Shown here: positions 7,499-16,996 of the stretch, piece after piece
How positions within the stretch are numbered: the stretch's first letter is position 1
Layout: every line of letters begins with the position of its first letter
Source of the DNA: Nocardiopsis sp. JB363
Lineage (GTDB): Bacteria > Actinomycetota > Actinomycetes > Streptosporangiales > Streptosporangiaceae
DNA length: 37,051 nucleotides
NCBI RefSeq assembly: GCF_900143625.1
Contig: NZ_FRFF01000142.1
Location: 1-37,051 of the forward strand
Direction of reading: 5' to 3'
Translations under genes and position numbers: made by a program
Notes under the pieces: generated by a model
Told to the model about the DNA's origin: nothing
Seen by the model: the letters and a program-made list of their open reading frames with translations, nothing else
The model's database searches: none

Positions 7499-8316
7499 GA
7501 GCGTTTCCTTTCGGGGATGAGGTGGACGGCGACGGTGATCACGCCGGCCGTTAGGACCAGGACCGGTCCCGGTGGGAGGTCTAGTAGGAGGGCGAGGGCG
7601 AACCCACCCGTCGCGCTCATCAGGCCGAACGCGACCGCCCACACCGCGATCGAGGTGAGGGAGGCTCCCAGACGGCGCGCGGCCAGGGCGGGCAGGATGG
7701 TCAGGGCGTCCACCAGGAGTGCCCCGGTCAGCCGGATCGCTCCGGCCACGGCCACGGCCACGATGACCAGCAGGACGATCGTGAACAGCCGTACGGGCAC
7801 CCCGCTGACCAGGGCCAGTTCGCGGTCGTGCAGCAACAGGGCCAGATGGCGCCGGAACGCCACGAACAACACGGGCACGATCACCGCGAGGACTCCGAGG
7901 ATGACCAGGTCCACGGTGCGCACCGACAGGATCGAGCCCCACAGCAGCGCGAAGGCGCTGGCGGCGTTGACGCCGGACACCGCGATGAGGAGAAGGGCGG
8001 CGGCCATCGCCAGACTCATCAGAAGCCCCATGCCTCCCGAGAGCCCTCCGGGGCGGTCCGCGAGCGGGCTGACCGCCGCTCCCGCCAGGGCACAGGCGAC
8101 CAACGCGCACAGTGTCGGGTCCAGGCCGGTGAGCAGTCCCACCGCGATGCCGAGAAGAGCCACGTGCATCATCGCGAACCGCACCGGCATGATGTCCAGG
8201 CCCACGATGATCACGCCCACGAGCGGGAGCCCGACGGCTCCCAGGAACAGTCCCAGAGCCGCTCGCTGTACGGCGGGCATGGTCAACAGAGCGGTCAGGG
8301 TTTCCAGGTCGTTCAC
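7459..8316 (-). CDS. znuB: Zn/Mn-type ABC transporter permease
   Basis: A 285-residue permease of the ABC-3 (ZnuB/TroC) family with about eight hydrophobic segments. Typical stretches are PLVGVIIVGLDIMPVRFAMMH near the N-terminus, SGVNAASAFALLWGS in the middle and RLTGALLVDALTILPALAAR, the loop that contacts the ATPase. It overlaps the ATPase gene by ATGA and the binding-protein gene by 40 bp. The C-terminus ends with several His (WHHIEAVSTHSH). Confidence 0.9.
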   Translation of the reverse strand: MNDLETLTALLTMPAVQRAALGLFLGAVGLPLVGVIIVGLDIMPVRFAMMHVALLGIAVGLLTGLDPTLCALVACALAGAAVSPLADRPGGLSGGMGLLMSLAMAAALLLIAVSGVNAASAFALLWGSILSVRTVDLVILGVLAVIVPVLFVAFRRHLALLLHDRELALVSGVPVRLFTIVLLVIVAVAVAGAIRLTGALLVDALTILPALAARRLGASLTSIAVWAVAFGLMSATGGFALALLLDLPPGPVLVLTAGVITVAVHLIPERKRSWHHIEAVSTHSH

Positions 8317-8954
8317 GCGACCTCCCGAAGGCTGCCCGCGGCCATCTCCAAGCGGCGGTCACAGGCAGCGGCCAGGTCGGGGTCGTGGGTGACGACCAGC
8401 ACGGTCACGCCGAGCCCGAGAAGATAGGAGCGGGCCTCGGCGCGCGCTTCGAAGTCCAGGGCCGCAGTGGGTTCGTCGGCCAGGACCACGCGGGCACCAT
8501 CGGCGACCGACCCGGCGATCCTGGCCAGGTGCACCCGCTGGAACTGCCCGCCCGAGAGGGTGGACACGGGCCGTTCGAGCAGAGTGCCCACACCGAGGTC
8601 ACGGGCGGCGTCCCTGGCCGCGGGGTGCCCGCCGGGGCCGTCTAACAGCTCGCGTACGAGCAAGGGGAACGAACCGGGTGATTGCCGTTGCGGTATCCAA
8701 GCGCATTCACGTCTGCGACGGGTCCAGTCACGGCCGGTGCGTGCGACGTGACCGTCCACGGCGATCGTCCCTCCGGTGTCGCGGTGCAGACCCAGTACGG
8801 CGCGCAGCAGGGTGGACTTGCCTGAGCCGTTGGTGCCCACGAGGGCCACACGGGTGTCGGCCTCCACTTCCAAGTCCACGTCGGCCACCGCTCGGACCGA
8901 GCCGTGGGTGCAGGACAGCGCCGTGATCCGGATACCGGCTCCGCGCGGGGGCAT
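8313..8954 (-). CDS. znuC: Zn/Mn-type ABC transporter ATPase
   Basis: A 213-residue ATPase from the ATG at 8954. An in-frame GTG at 9062 would add 36 residues that look non-native. Walker A GTNGSGKST is at 40-48, the Q-loop Gln at 89, signature LSGGQ at 133-137, Walker B VVLADE at 156-161 and the switch His at 190. All catalytic parts are intact. It is first gene of the importer operon and its promoter must lie in 8955-9142, because the upstream gene ends in a strong terminator. I did not find a convincing Zur box there. Confidence 0.88.
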   Translation of the reverse strand: MPPRGAGIRITALSCTHGSVRAVADVDLEVEADTRVALVGTNGSGKSTLLRAVLGLHRDTGGTIAVDGHVARTGRDWTRRRRECAWIPQRQSPGSFPLLVRELLDGPGGHPAARDAARDLGVGTLLERPVSTLSGGQFQRVHLARIAGSVADGARVVLADEPTAALDFEARAEARSYLLGLGVTVLVVTHDPDLAAACDRRLEMAAGSLREVA

Positions 8955-9142
8955 ACACTTCTCGCCTTCGTGTGCTGGGGGCGTCACCTTCACGGTCGTC
9001 GTATGAGGCTCGGAAGTTCCCGCGCGGTGGAGGGGAACCTCGGGGATTTTTCGCTCGGGCACGGCTGACGATCACGTTCGGTGCACGGGTGGAGAGCCGT
9101 GGTGCGTTGGCCTGCCAGGTCGCGAGTGCCGGCACGGGATAG

Positions 9143-9174
9143 GTCGGCGGTGGGGCCGTCACCCCACCGCCGAC
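9143..9174 (-). terminator. Terminator after the acyl-CoA ligase gene
   Basis: Perfect 13-bp stem: GTCGGCGGTGGGG at 9143-9155 and CCCCACCGCCGAC at 9162-9174, loop CCGTCA. It starts two bases after the ligase stop and separates that operon from znuCBA. Confidence 0.8.
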
Positions 9175-9176
9175 TC

Positions 9177-10781
9177 TCACCCGACCAGACGCCTTAGCGC
9201 GTCGCGATCGACCTTTCCTGCGGGATTGAGGGGCAGAGCGCCCACGATGACGATCGACTCCGGGAACTTGTGGGAATCCAGGCCGTGCTCCTTCAGATAC
9301 GCCGTCAGTTCCGCGAGTGAAGGCTCCACGCCGTCGGAACCCAGGACCAGAGCCGCGGAGAGGCGCTCACCCATCAGCGGGTCCGGGACACCGAAGCAGC
9401 ACACGTCGGCGATGTCGGGATGGGTGCGCACGCAAGCCTCGACTTCGACCGGGCTGATGTTGGCACCACCCCGAATCACCACGTCCTTGAGCCTGCCCAC
9501 CACACGCAGCCGCCCCTGGGAGTCGAAGGCTCCGAGGTCGCCGGTGCGCACCCAGCCGTCCGGGGTGCGATAGCGCCGGTCGAGGGCGGAGTCGCTCACG
9601 TAACATAGGGGGCTCATCGGTCCCAGAGCGATGATCTCACCGGTGGTGCCAGAGGGGACCTCACACAGCTGATCGTCCACGACGCGGATGTCGACCACGC
9701 TCGGATCCGGTACCCCGACGGGTCGCCCCGGCCCTGATTCGTCGCAGGGATCGCCGGACAGGCCGGTGTGGCAGTTCACGCCGTCCGCCGACCCGTAGAG
9801 GTTCACCACGGGACCGCCGAAGACCGTCTTCGCCCTTCGGGCGGTGGCGGCGTCCAAGGGGGCTCCGCCCAGAACCAGTGTGGTGGGTTGGATCGGTCGG
9901 TTCTCGTCTGCGAGGTCGAGCAGCATCCTGACCATGGTGGGGACGCCCAACAGATGGGTGGGTCGATGCCGGTCGAGGTAGCTCAGAGTGCGCTCGGTTT
10001 CGAAGCGGTGGTTCAGGACCAGGGTGCCTCCGTGCCGTGCCAGGGTGACCGATGTGCCGTTGCTTCCGAACGCCGACCCCAAGGGCACCAGGAAGTAGGC
10101 CCGCAGCGTGTCTTGGCCGTGGTTCAGCGAGGCCATGAAGTTTCCGCGCCCGCCCGCGAGGGCGTCGTGGGAGTAGGCCACCATCTTGGGTTCGGCTTCC
10201 GAACCGGAGGAGACCAGAATGCGTGCGGCCGACCCCGGATCCACCACGGGCAGATCCGACTCCTCAACGGGGCGAGCCACCGTCATCGGCCCGCCGGTGT
10301 GCGGGTCGGCCGCTACCAGCCACCGCAGTTCGGGCAGACCGGACCGTAGTCCCCGAGCGGCTTGGTAGGGGCTGCGGCCGCGGTGTTCGGTGGCGGCCAC
10401 CAGCACCGTGGCGCGGCTGCGCCTCAGTAGGGAGTCCACCTCTTTGGGGCCGCGGTCGATCGGGAACGCGAGGCAGACTCCGCCCACCGCCGCCACGGCC
10501 AGTTCGGTTGCCGCAGCCAAGGCGCTGTTGGGCAGTTGCACGGCCACGACCTGGCCCGGTTCCACACCGAGCTCCAATAGGTGACCGGCGATCTTGAGCA
10601 CCTGGGTGCGCAGTGCGGCGTAGGTGACCTGTCCGTGGTCGTCGATCACGGCCGTGCGATCCGGGTGCGCCATAGCGGTGTACCGGAAGAGGTCGTGGAT
10701 TCCGCGTCCCAGGTAATGGCCTTGTTCTGCCCACCGCTTGCGTAGCTCAGCGGGTACGAGGTCGGGGAAGGCCGTGGTCAT
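9177..10781 (-). CDS. AMP-forming acyl-CoA ligase/synthetase
   Basis: A 534-residue member of the ANL superfamily. It activates a carboxylic acid as an acyl-AMP and passes it to CoA. The P-loop motif is LVSSGSEAEPK (189-199), off the usual TSGTTGxPK. The ATP-binding Asp is D415 in GWVRTGDLG and the A10 lysine is K523 in NPAGKVDRDALR. The start at 10781 overlaps the CaiB stop by ATGA, so the two are coupled. No carrier protein is near, which argues for CoA and not a thiolation domain as acceptor. The substrate is unknown. Working with the CoA-transferase and acyl-CoA dehydrogenase next to it, it could feed an unusual acid into a small pathway. Confidence 0.85.
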   Translation of the reverse strand: MTTAFPDLVPAELRKRWAEQGHYLGRGIHDLFRYTAMAHPDRTAVIDDHGQVTYAALRTQVLKIAGHLLELGVEPGQVVAVQLPNSALAAATELAVAAVGGVCLAFPIDRGPKEVDSLLRRSRATVLVAATEHRGRSPYQAARGLRSGLPELRWLVAADPHTGGPMTVARPVEESDLPVVDPGSAARILVSSGSEAEPKMVAYSHDALAGGRGNFMASLNHGQDTLRAYFLVPLGSAFGSNGTSVTLARHGGTLVLNHRFETERTLSYLDRHRPTHLLGVPTMVRMLLDLADENRPIQPTTLVLGGAPLDAATARRAKTVFGGPVVNLYGSADGVNCHTGLSGDPCDESGPGRPVGVPDPSVVDIRVVDDQLCEVPSGTTGEIIALGPMSPLCYVSDSALDRRYRTPDGWVRTGDLGAFDSQGRLRVVGRLKDVVIRGGANISPVEVEACVRTHPDIADVCCFGVPDPLMGERLSAALVLGSDGVEPSLAELTAYLKEHGLDSHKFPESIVIVGALPLNPAGKVDRDALRRLVG

Positions 10782-12439
10782 GCCACCTCCCAGGGGGAGC
10801 GGACGGTCAGACAGCCCTGGCCGGTCCTGGTCAAGAGGTCGGCCAGCGCCGGTTCGTGTTCCAGCTCGGGCAGCCGCTCGGTGACCGCGAGGCGGAGACC
10901 GGATCCATCCGTGTCCCACCCGTCTTCTGTTCGCCGGAGGGACTGTGTGTCGGCTCGCCGGGCGCTGGACAGGAGCCGGGACGCACCGAGCAGGGAGCTC
11001 TCGACGGCAACCCCGCCGCCGGAAACCTGCCGGTGGACCAGCGCGGCGGTGACGGCCTGAGCCCCGAGGAAACCGCCCAGCACGTCCAGAACGGTCATCA
11101 GGGACGCCACCGTCCGCCCGGCCCCGTCGACTGAAGGGCTGGTCAGACCCGTCTCGGCCTGGACCATGAAATCGGTTCCCGGGGGCAGATCGTCGGCCGC
11201 TTCGCCCCACCCCGAGGTGTAGGCGTGGACCAGTGACGGGTTCACCCGGGAGAGGGAGCCGGCGCACAACCCGAGTTCCTCGGCTTTGCCCGGAGCCCAG
11301 TTGTGCAGGAACACATCCGACTCACGGACCAACTCCCGCAGTTCCGCACGGCCCAACGAGGTCTTGATGTCCACCTGCACCGCGTCCTTGCCGTGGTTGA
11401 GCGCCAACCACCGGGCAGAGATCTCACCGCTCATGGGGGGCATCCCCCGTAGCGGGTCGCCACCGGGTGGCTCCACCCGCACCACCGACGCGCCCAGCAG
11501 CCGGAGCAGGTGGGCGGTCAGAGGTGCCTGGATGCGTCGGCCCGCCTCAAGCACCGTCAGGCCTTGCAGCGGCAGACCTTGCCGGGTGGGGGAGAGGCGT
11601 TCACGATCCCCGGCGGTGAGCGGATTCAGGGTCCACAGGCCACCGGAAGCAGAGGCCGGCGGTGTCGGTGTGTCAAGCCGTACCAGACCGACTCCGTTCT
11701 CCTCGGCCGCCCGGCTGATGCGTTCCCACTCATTGGCCGTCGCAGCATCGGCCAGCTCGGACGGCAAGGGTGCGCAGGCGGTCGCGTAGCGGAACTGGAA
11801 CGGGGCCCAGCCGCGTGCGATCGCCGGGGTCGCCGCTCCCAGGGTGTGCCAGAAACGGGCCCAGGGTTCGGTGGTGAGGGACTCGATCTCGAAGTCCACC
11901 CCGTCGCTGCTGGTGAAGGTCGCCGTCCCCGGGGCCAAGGGGACGGCTTCGGAATCGTCGGCGGTCGCCGCGGCCAGGTACTGGGAGACGGTCATCAGAG
12001 CGCAGGCATCGGCGCGGGTGCTGATGGTGGTGGGAACGCCGGAGCGCAAGCGGGTCAACTGCGCGGCGAACAGGCCGGTCAGGTGCGCCGTCACGGCCGT
12101 GCGCGTCACGTAGTCGAAGGGGAGGGGACGCGGTGCACCGAAACGGCGGCCGTGTACCGCCATGAGTCCGCAGCGTGCCTGGAGGGTCAGCTCGTCGCTG
12201 GGGGTTCCCACCGATCCGGTCCAGGTCAGTCGAGACTTCGCGCCTGCCTCCAGTTCCAGTTCGGAACCGTCCGCTATTCGGGGGGTGTTTCGTGAACTCG
12301 TGGGAGATCCACCGGCCGGGGCAGCGGCTCCCAGCAGGCGCAGGGCGGCGTCCGTGTGCCGGTGGAGCGGACCCCGGCCTCGGTGCCCGGTGAGCGCTGC
12401 CAAAGGTGGGGGAGAGTGGATGGGGAGGCTTGCCGTCAT
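10778..12439 (-). CDS. Class III CoA-transferase (CaiB/BaiF), two-half protein
   Basis: A 553-residue protein that moves CoA between carboxylic acids, or racemises an acyl-CoA. The canonical CaiB domain is at about 290-530: GLTVLEAG, a CoA-binding segment RVEPPGGDPLRG, LNHGKDAVQVD, and the catalytic Asp at D423 in GTDFMVQAETG. The N-terminal part (about 85-270) resembles a second, degenerate CaiB half, so it seems to be an internal duplication or fusion; ordinary CaiB proteins are near 400 residues. Upstream 147 bp are shared with the divergent acyl-CoA dehydrogenase gene. Confidence 0.82.
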   Translation of the reverse strand: MTASLPIHSPPPLAALTGHRGRGPLHRHTDAALRLLGAAAPAGGSPTSSRNTPRIADGSELELEAGAKSRLTWTGSVGTPSDELTLQARCGLMAVHGRRFGAPRPLPFDYVTRTAVTAHLTGLFAAQLTRLRSGVPTTISTRADACALMTVSQYLAAATADDSEAVPLAPGTATFTSSDGVDFEIESLTTEPWARFWHTLGAATPAIARGWAPFQFRYATACAPLPSELADAATANEWERISRAAEENGVGLVRLDTPTPPASASGGLWTLNPLTAGDRERLSPTRQGLPLQGLTVLEAGRRIQAPLTAHLLRLLGASVVRVEPPGGDPLRGMPPMSGEISARWLALNHGKDAVQVDIKTSLGRAELRELVRESDVFLHNWAPGKAEELGLCAGSLSRVNPSLVHAYTSGWGEAADDLPPGTDFMVQAETGLTSPSVDGAGRTVASLMTVLDVLGGFLGAQAVTAALVHRQVSGGGVAVESSLLGASRLLSSARRADTQSLRRTEDGWDTDGSGLRLAVTERLPELEHEPALADLLTRTGQGCLTVRSPWEVA

Positions 12440-12586
12440 GCTGCTCCTCGCGGAGTGTCCGACTGGGGCGAATATCGGTCCGGGACAGGGAACTGATCAC
12501 CTGTCCGTTCCGACCTATCTGTCGCACCTAGATGTCGTCGCGTGGCCCCGTGGGGTTCCCGCGTCCGGAGAACGAGTGAGGCACCG

Positions 12587-13774
12587 ATGGGACAGCGGCC
12601 CGCCGCGGCACCTGGCCAGGATCGCGAACTGATCGAGCGGGTGGCGACGTTTGTACGCCAGAGGATCCACCCCTGGGAGAGCGAGCTCGACCGCGATGAC
12701 GAACAGGCCGACGCACGGTTGGCACAGCTGTGCGAAGAGGCACAGGCGGCAGGGCTGTGGGCCCTGCCCCTGCCGTGCGAGCTCGGAGGCGGAGGGTGGG
12801 GCCTGGAGCGCTACGCCGCGATGGCCGTGGTCGAGGGGCGCAGTGAGCACGGGCCCGCCGCGCTGGGGTCCGCCTCGCTTTTGGACGTGCGCACACTGAC
12901 CGAGCATGGGAGCCCGGTCGTGCGCGAGCGCTACCTGGAGCCGCTGGTATCGGGAGCGGACACAGCGTGCTTCGCCATGACCGAACCCGGAGCCCGCGGC
13001 TCCGACCCCGACACCATCAGCACTCGTGCCCACCGCCGCGTGGGTTCCTTCGAGATCAACGGACGCAAATGGTTCGTCACCGGGGCGCGCAGGGCCGACC
13101 TCGTGCTCGTGATCGCGCGCACCGCGGCCCCCGACCCCTCAATCGGTCCGGGGCACGGTTTGACGGTCCTCGCCGTTCCGGCGAACAGCCCGGGTCTTCG
13201 TATCGAACGCGAACTGCCCGTCTGGGGAGCGGGCGGGCAGTACGAACTCCGTTTCGACAACGTTCGCGTCGGCGCCGAGCACGTGCTCGGCGAAGTCGAC
13301 CTTGGCGTGCGCGTGGCCGCCTCACGCATCGCCCTGGGGCGTACCCTGCGGTCACTGCGCTGGATCGGCCAGGCCGAACGCGCCTTCGAGCTTCTCCTGG
13401 AGCGGGCCCGCGACACCACCAGGGCCCCTTCGGCGCTGGGGGACCACCAACTGGTCCAGCGTTTGGTCTTCGAATCCCAGCTGGCTCTGAGTTCGTCTCG
13501 CGCTCTGGTCGAGGCGGCGGTCCGCGCCGTGAACGACCCGACCACCGATCCAGGGCGTACGGCGGTGCCACTGGCCAAGGTCGCGGCCTCACGCGCGCTG
13601 GACACCGTCGCCGACGCGGCGGCCCAGGTCTACGGGGCCGAAGGGCTGGGCCCGGACACGGCGCTGCCCCGGCTGCAGCGCGCCGCTCGCCAGGCACGGG
13701 TTCTGGACGGGGCCGACGAGGTCCACGTCTCCGGTGTGGCGCGCCGCCTCCTTCGCGGCAGGTCTCAACACTGA
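12587..13774 (+). CDS. Acyl-CoA dehydrogenase family flavoprotein
   Basis: A 395-residue FAD enzyme. The start at ATG 12587 has GTGAGG upstream. The flavin-binding signature CFAMTEPGARGSD and the following FEINGRKWFVTGARRADL are at about 125-170. The C-terminal four-helix region has GRTLRSLRWIGQAERAFELL and a DGADEVH-type end. It should introduce a double bond into an acyl-CoA. It diverges from the CaiB-ligase operon and converges with the GH88-like gene, overlapping its 3' end by about ten bases. The catalytic Glu cannot be assigned by eye. Confidence 0.85.
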   Translation: MGQRPAAAPGQDRELIERVATFVRQRIHPWESELDRDDEQADARLAQLCEEAQAAGLWALPLPCELGGGGWGLERYAAMAVVEGRSEHGPAALGSASLLDVRTLTEHGSPVVRERYLEPLVSGADTACFAMTEPGARGSDPDTISTRAHRRVGSFEINGRKWFVTGARRADLVLVIARTAAPDPSIGPGHGLTVLAVPANSPGLRIERELPVWGAGGQYELRFDNVRVGAEHVLGEVDLGVRVAASRIALGRTLRSLRWIGQAERAFELLLERARDTTRAPSALGDHQLVQRLVFESQLALSSSRALVEAAVRAVNDPTTDPGRTAVPLAKVAASRALDTVADAAAQVYGAEGLGPDTALPRLQRAARQARVLDGADEVHVSGVARRLLRGRSQH

Positions 13775-14853
13775 TCTGCGGGTACCGATCCCTCGATCAC
13801 GGCCAGCGCAAGGGCCAGGAAGAAGTCGCCCCAGACCGATTCGACACCGGTCACCAGACCCTGGCGTGTGTCGTAGGAACCTCCGGTCAGTCCGCCGCCG
13901 TCCGGGGCCATGCACCACTCGACCAGGGTCCGGATGATCCGGTAGGCCCGCTCGCGTGCGTCTTGGGCGTAACCCGGGGTGCGGAGATGGTCGGCCAGTC
14001 GTAGTAGGGCCGCTGCCTCGATCGCCGCCGCTCCCGTGTCACCGGCGAGGCCACCTGCCTCCTCAGCGCACGGAACCAGTGGGGCTCTCGTGCTGAGCAG
14101 GCCGGTCAGGAACGGATCCTGTGGGGAGATGACCCCGAGGCCGACGGCGTCGGCGAAGGCGGTGACCAACCAGGCCCGCCCGCGTGACCAGTAGGGTGCG
14201 GCCTCCGACACCGGCGCTGAGTCGTCGAGGCCGTGGTCGGGGACGAGCGTCCGACCGTCCCAGCAGCGACGCAGATGACCGCGCAGATGCTCCACGCCTC
14301 GACGCGCGGATTCGGGGGTGCTCCCCGGCGCGTGACTCATCAACGGTGCCACTCCGGGGGCGCCGTCCACTCGGACACGGTTTCCCGGACCACCGAACGC
14401 GTCTCCCCAGGGGACCACGCCGTGTGCCGGTGAGAAATGGCCGAGCAGCGAGCGCGCGGCCAGCCCGGCACCGTTTTCCAGATGCGCCCGGTCCTGCAAC
14501 GGGAGCAGCCGCGACAGCGCGAGGGGGTACCAGAAGATCAGCCCGCGCGTGGCGGTGTTCGCGCACGACCAGACCTCCAGGGCCTCATGTACCTGTCGTG
14601 CCTGCGATACGTGTAGCGGATCGCCGGAGCGCAGAGCCCGAATCCACAGCAGACCGGTCCACATGCCACCGGTCCAGGAGCCTCGGCGGCTGGAAACCCA
14701 GTCCTGACCCACGGTCCGGTACAGCGGGAAGCGTCCGTCCAGACCGGCATGGGAACGGGTGACCCCCGACAGGAGACCGTCCAGGGCGCGTCCGGCCCAG
14801 AGGGGAGAGCATACGTCCCCGGATACGGTGAAGTCGTTGCGTTCAGTGCCCAC
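13765..14853 (-). CDS. GH88/GH105-like glycoside hydrolase
   Basis: A 362-residue protein with the (alpha/alpha)6 layout of unsaturated glucuronyl hydrolases. Matching features are WTGGMWTGLLWIRAL near 60-74, GDAFGGPGNRVRVDGAPGVAPLM near 150-172, and SRGRAWLVTAFADA near 222-235. These enzymes act on unsaturated uronic-acid sugars left by lyases. There is no signal peptide, so it would act in the cytoplasm. The start is a GTG eleven bases inside the MFS gene, which couples the two: import, then hydrolysis, is the likely pair. The family call is by overall pattern and the substrate is unknown. Confidence 0.65.
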   Translation of the reverse strand: MGTERNDFTVSGDVCSPLWAGRALDGLLSGVTRSHAGLDGRFPLYRTVGQDWVSSRRGSWTGGMWTGLLWIRALRSGDPLHVSQARQVHEALEVWSCANTATRGLIFWYPLALSRLLPLQDRAHLENGAGLAARSLLGHFSPAHGVVPWGDAFGGPGNRVRVDGAPGVAPLMSHAPGSTPESARRGVEHLRGHLRRCWDGRTLVPDHGLDDSAPVSEAAPYWSRGRAWLVTAFADAVGLGVISPQDPFLTGLLSTRAPLVPCAEEAGGLAGDTGAAAIEAAALLRLADHLRTPGYAQDARERAYRIIRTLVEWCMAPDGGGLTGGSYDTRQGLVTGVESVWGDFFLALALAVIEGSVPADQC

Positions 14854-16093
14854 GAGGCCGATCCCTCCAGGGTCGCCGGGCCGCGATGGCGGCCGCGCAC
14901 ACCAGGGCGACCGCGGGCCACAGCCAGGCTGTTCCGTACCCCCATGCCTGGGCCACCAGACCCAACACGGCCGGCCCCACCGCGAAGCCCGTGAAGAACC
15001 CGGCCGCGACCCATGCGCTGGCCCGTCCGACCGAGGAGGGGGAGACCCCTGACACCACGGCCACCATCGACACCGCGTTCGCCGCCACGGCCAAACCGCC
15101 CACGACCAGAGCGGCCAACCACACCAGAGGCCCCCACCAGAGCGAGGCCCACAACAGAACCGGCCCCGCGGCCGCCCCAGCGGCCAGGGGAGCCAACAGC
15201 GGGGTGGCTCCCGACCGGGCGGCCCTGCCGGTCCAGAAGACCCGCCCGGCCACTCCCGCGGCCCCCAGGACCGCCAGCAGCGCGCCTCCCTGCACAGCGG
15301 ACAGTCCCAGGTCCGTTGTGGAGAACAGGGTCAGATGAGCGTTGACCGAGGAGACCCCCACTCCCAGGAACACGGAGAAGAAGGCCAGCGGGGCCACCTG
15401 CGACCACGTCGGCGGTGCTTCGGGAGCCAGGGACCGTTCCGCTCCCCGAGGCAGCTCCACCAGGGCCCACAACGCCAATACCAGGGAACCAACCGCCAGC
15501 GACGCCATAGCCGCACGCCAGCCGATGGTTGCCGCGGTCAACACCAGGGGAACCCCCGCGACCAGGGCACCCAGCTGGACCCCGGACTGCTTCCAACCGA
15601 TGACCTTCGCCCTGCGCCCACCGACGAACAACGCCGAGACCGCCTTGTTGGAGGCCGGGTTGGCCAGAGCCTGGGCGACGCCGCCCAGCGCCAGAGCACA
15701 GGCCAGTCCGAGGCCGTCGCGGGCCGCTGACGCCAATCCCAGGGCGAGGGCATTGGTCACCAGCAGCGCCGCCGTGCACGTGCGCGCACCCCAACGGTCC
15801 GCCAGCCTCCCAGCCCAGGGAGAGAACACCGCAGCCACAGCGAAACCGGCTCCGGCGGCACCGCCGAGTGCGGCCGGGCCGATTCCCAGTTCCGGGCCGA
15901 TCGACGGGGCCAGCGCGGCCACCGCGAACAACTGAAGCATCGACCAGGCCATCACCAGAGTGAGCAGGAGCGTCAGCGTGGCGTCGCGCCGCGCTCGTCT
16001 TCCAGTCATCGCACCGCGGGTGGCCGGCCATCGGTACCGCGGTGTGTCAGCGGGTTTCCCTGATGCCCGATCGTGTGACTCGGCACTCGGCAT
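14843..16093 (-). CDS. MFS transporter
   Basis: A 416-residue, twelve-helix major facilitator protein, with typical cores TLLLTLVMAWSMLQLFAVAALA, the loop GRLADRWGAR between helices 2 and 3, and GVSLPSVG-like segments later. I start it at ATG 16093, which has GGAG upstream. An internal ATG at 16009 removes 28 residues but has no ribosome binding site. It overlaps the GH88-like gene by eleven bases. The substrate may be a sugar acid or the product of the CoA cluster. Confidence 0.85.
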   Translation of the reverse strand: MPSAESHDRASGKPADTPRYRWPATRGAMTGRRARRDATLTLLLTLVMAWSMLQLFAVAALAPSIGPELGIGPAALGGAAGAGFAVAAVFSPWAGRLADRWGARTCTAALLVTNALALGLASAARDGLGLACALALGGVAQALANPASNKAVSALFVGGRRAKVIGWKQSGVQLGALVAGVPLVLTAATIGWRAAMASLAVGSLVLALWALVELPRGAERSLAPEAPPTWSQVAPLAFFSVFLGVGVSSVNAHLTLFSTTDLGLSAVQGGALLAVLGAAGVAGRVFWTGRAARSGATPLLAPLAAGAAAGPVLLWASLWWGPLVWLAALVVGGLAVAANAVSMVAVVSGVSPSSVGRASAWVAAGFFTGFAVGPAVLGLVAQAWGYGTAWLWPAVALVCAAAIAARRPWRDRPRGH

Positions 16094-16541
16094 TTTCTCT
16101 TGCTCCGTCTCGTCGAGGGCGAACCGGTCCCGCTCATTCCCGCTCCCCCGAGCTGCGAGCCGAGGGTCGGTCTTCGCGCGCTCTGCCGTCGCGGGTGATC
16201 GTGATGAGGAAAAGCCGAGGGGGTATTCGGGACCGCGCTTGCCCGAACACCCCCATGAGATCCGACCATCGTCCACACACCTGTCCCGGTGGCCGTATGC
16301 GGTGGACCGAGGTGACCGCGGTACCGCGACCGGGCTGGTGGAGTAGGCCGGATCTCGGATCGATTCGCGTGTGTCCAGCGGCGGAGGCTCCGTGTTTCCT
16401 CGATGCCGCGGGATTCGGTACACCGGACCGTCCTCTGTGGCGAGCGCAACCGAACGCTCACAGTAGAAGTCGTCCCTGTCGGCGGAGGGGTTCCCGACCA
16501 TCGAGAGTTTTCCCGGTCGTCGGTCGGTACCGCCGTGGTGC
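16094..16541. other. Intergenic region upstream of the MFS gene
   Basis: About 450 bp between the arsR-like stop and the MFS start. Open frames cross it but have no family features. It must hold the end of the sigma-sco-dyp operon and the promoter of the MFS-GH88 pair. I could not recognise either. Confidence 0.5.
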
Positions 16542-16916
16542 TCACCCCTGTCCTTGCGCCGGGTCTTCCGGCTCCGGGACCAACAGGCCCAGGAGTTCCA
16601 CGGCCAGGGGCCGGAGCCGGTACAGGATCACCGTCCCTTCCCGTCGTGAGCCCACGAGGGCGGCCGCGCGCAGCCGCCGTAGATGATGGGAGGCCAGGTT
16701 CTGCCGGATCGAGCAGATCCAGGCCAGATCGCTGACACAGAGCTCACCGGCTCCCTTGAGCGCTAGGGAGATACGCAACCGGGTCGGGTCCGCGAAGGCA
16801 CGTGCGGTCTCGATGACCGCCTCGACCCCCTCTGCGTTCGGCAGGGCTGCTCTGGCGGATTCCGCCTCCGGGGACGCCAACCGGACCAGTTCCGGCGGGG
16901 CTGGCTCTGGACTCAT
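16542..16916 (-). CDS. ArsR/SmtB-family metal-sensing repressor
   Basis: A 124-residue winged-helix protein. The DNA-reading helix is in SIRQNLASHHLRRLRAAAL (about 69-87) and the beta-wing is SRREGTVILYRL. The motif ELCVSDLAWIC places Cys60 in the alpha-3 site used by CadC/SmtB-type sensors (family ELCVCDL); the second Cys there is Ser, but Cys68 is close. It should leave DNA when it binds a soft metal. It is last in the operon sigma-sco-dyp-pcuAC-arsR, 80 bp after PCuAC copy 2, so it may be autoregulated and control the copper or zinc genes. Confidence 0.82.
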   Translation of the reverse strand: MSPEPAPPELVRLASPEAESARAALPNAEGVEAVIETARAFADPTRLRISLALKGAGELCVSDLAWICSIRQNLASHHLRRLRAAALVGSRREGTVILYRLRPLAVELLGLLVPEPEDPAQGQG

Positions 16917-16996
16917 CGCGTCGCCGACGGAAGACGGCCGGCGGCGGTCGGAGCCTCTGCGATGGTTTGCGCGCGGAAGCGCTACCCGGCGGTTGT

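Noticed and set aside
8955..9142. Zur box upstream of znuC
   Set aside because: I looked for a palindromic Zur-type operator and found none that I could defend.
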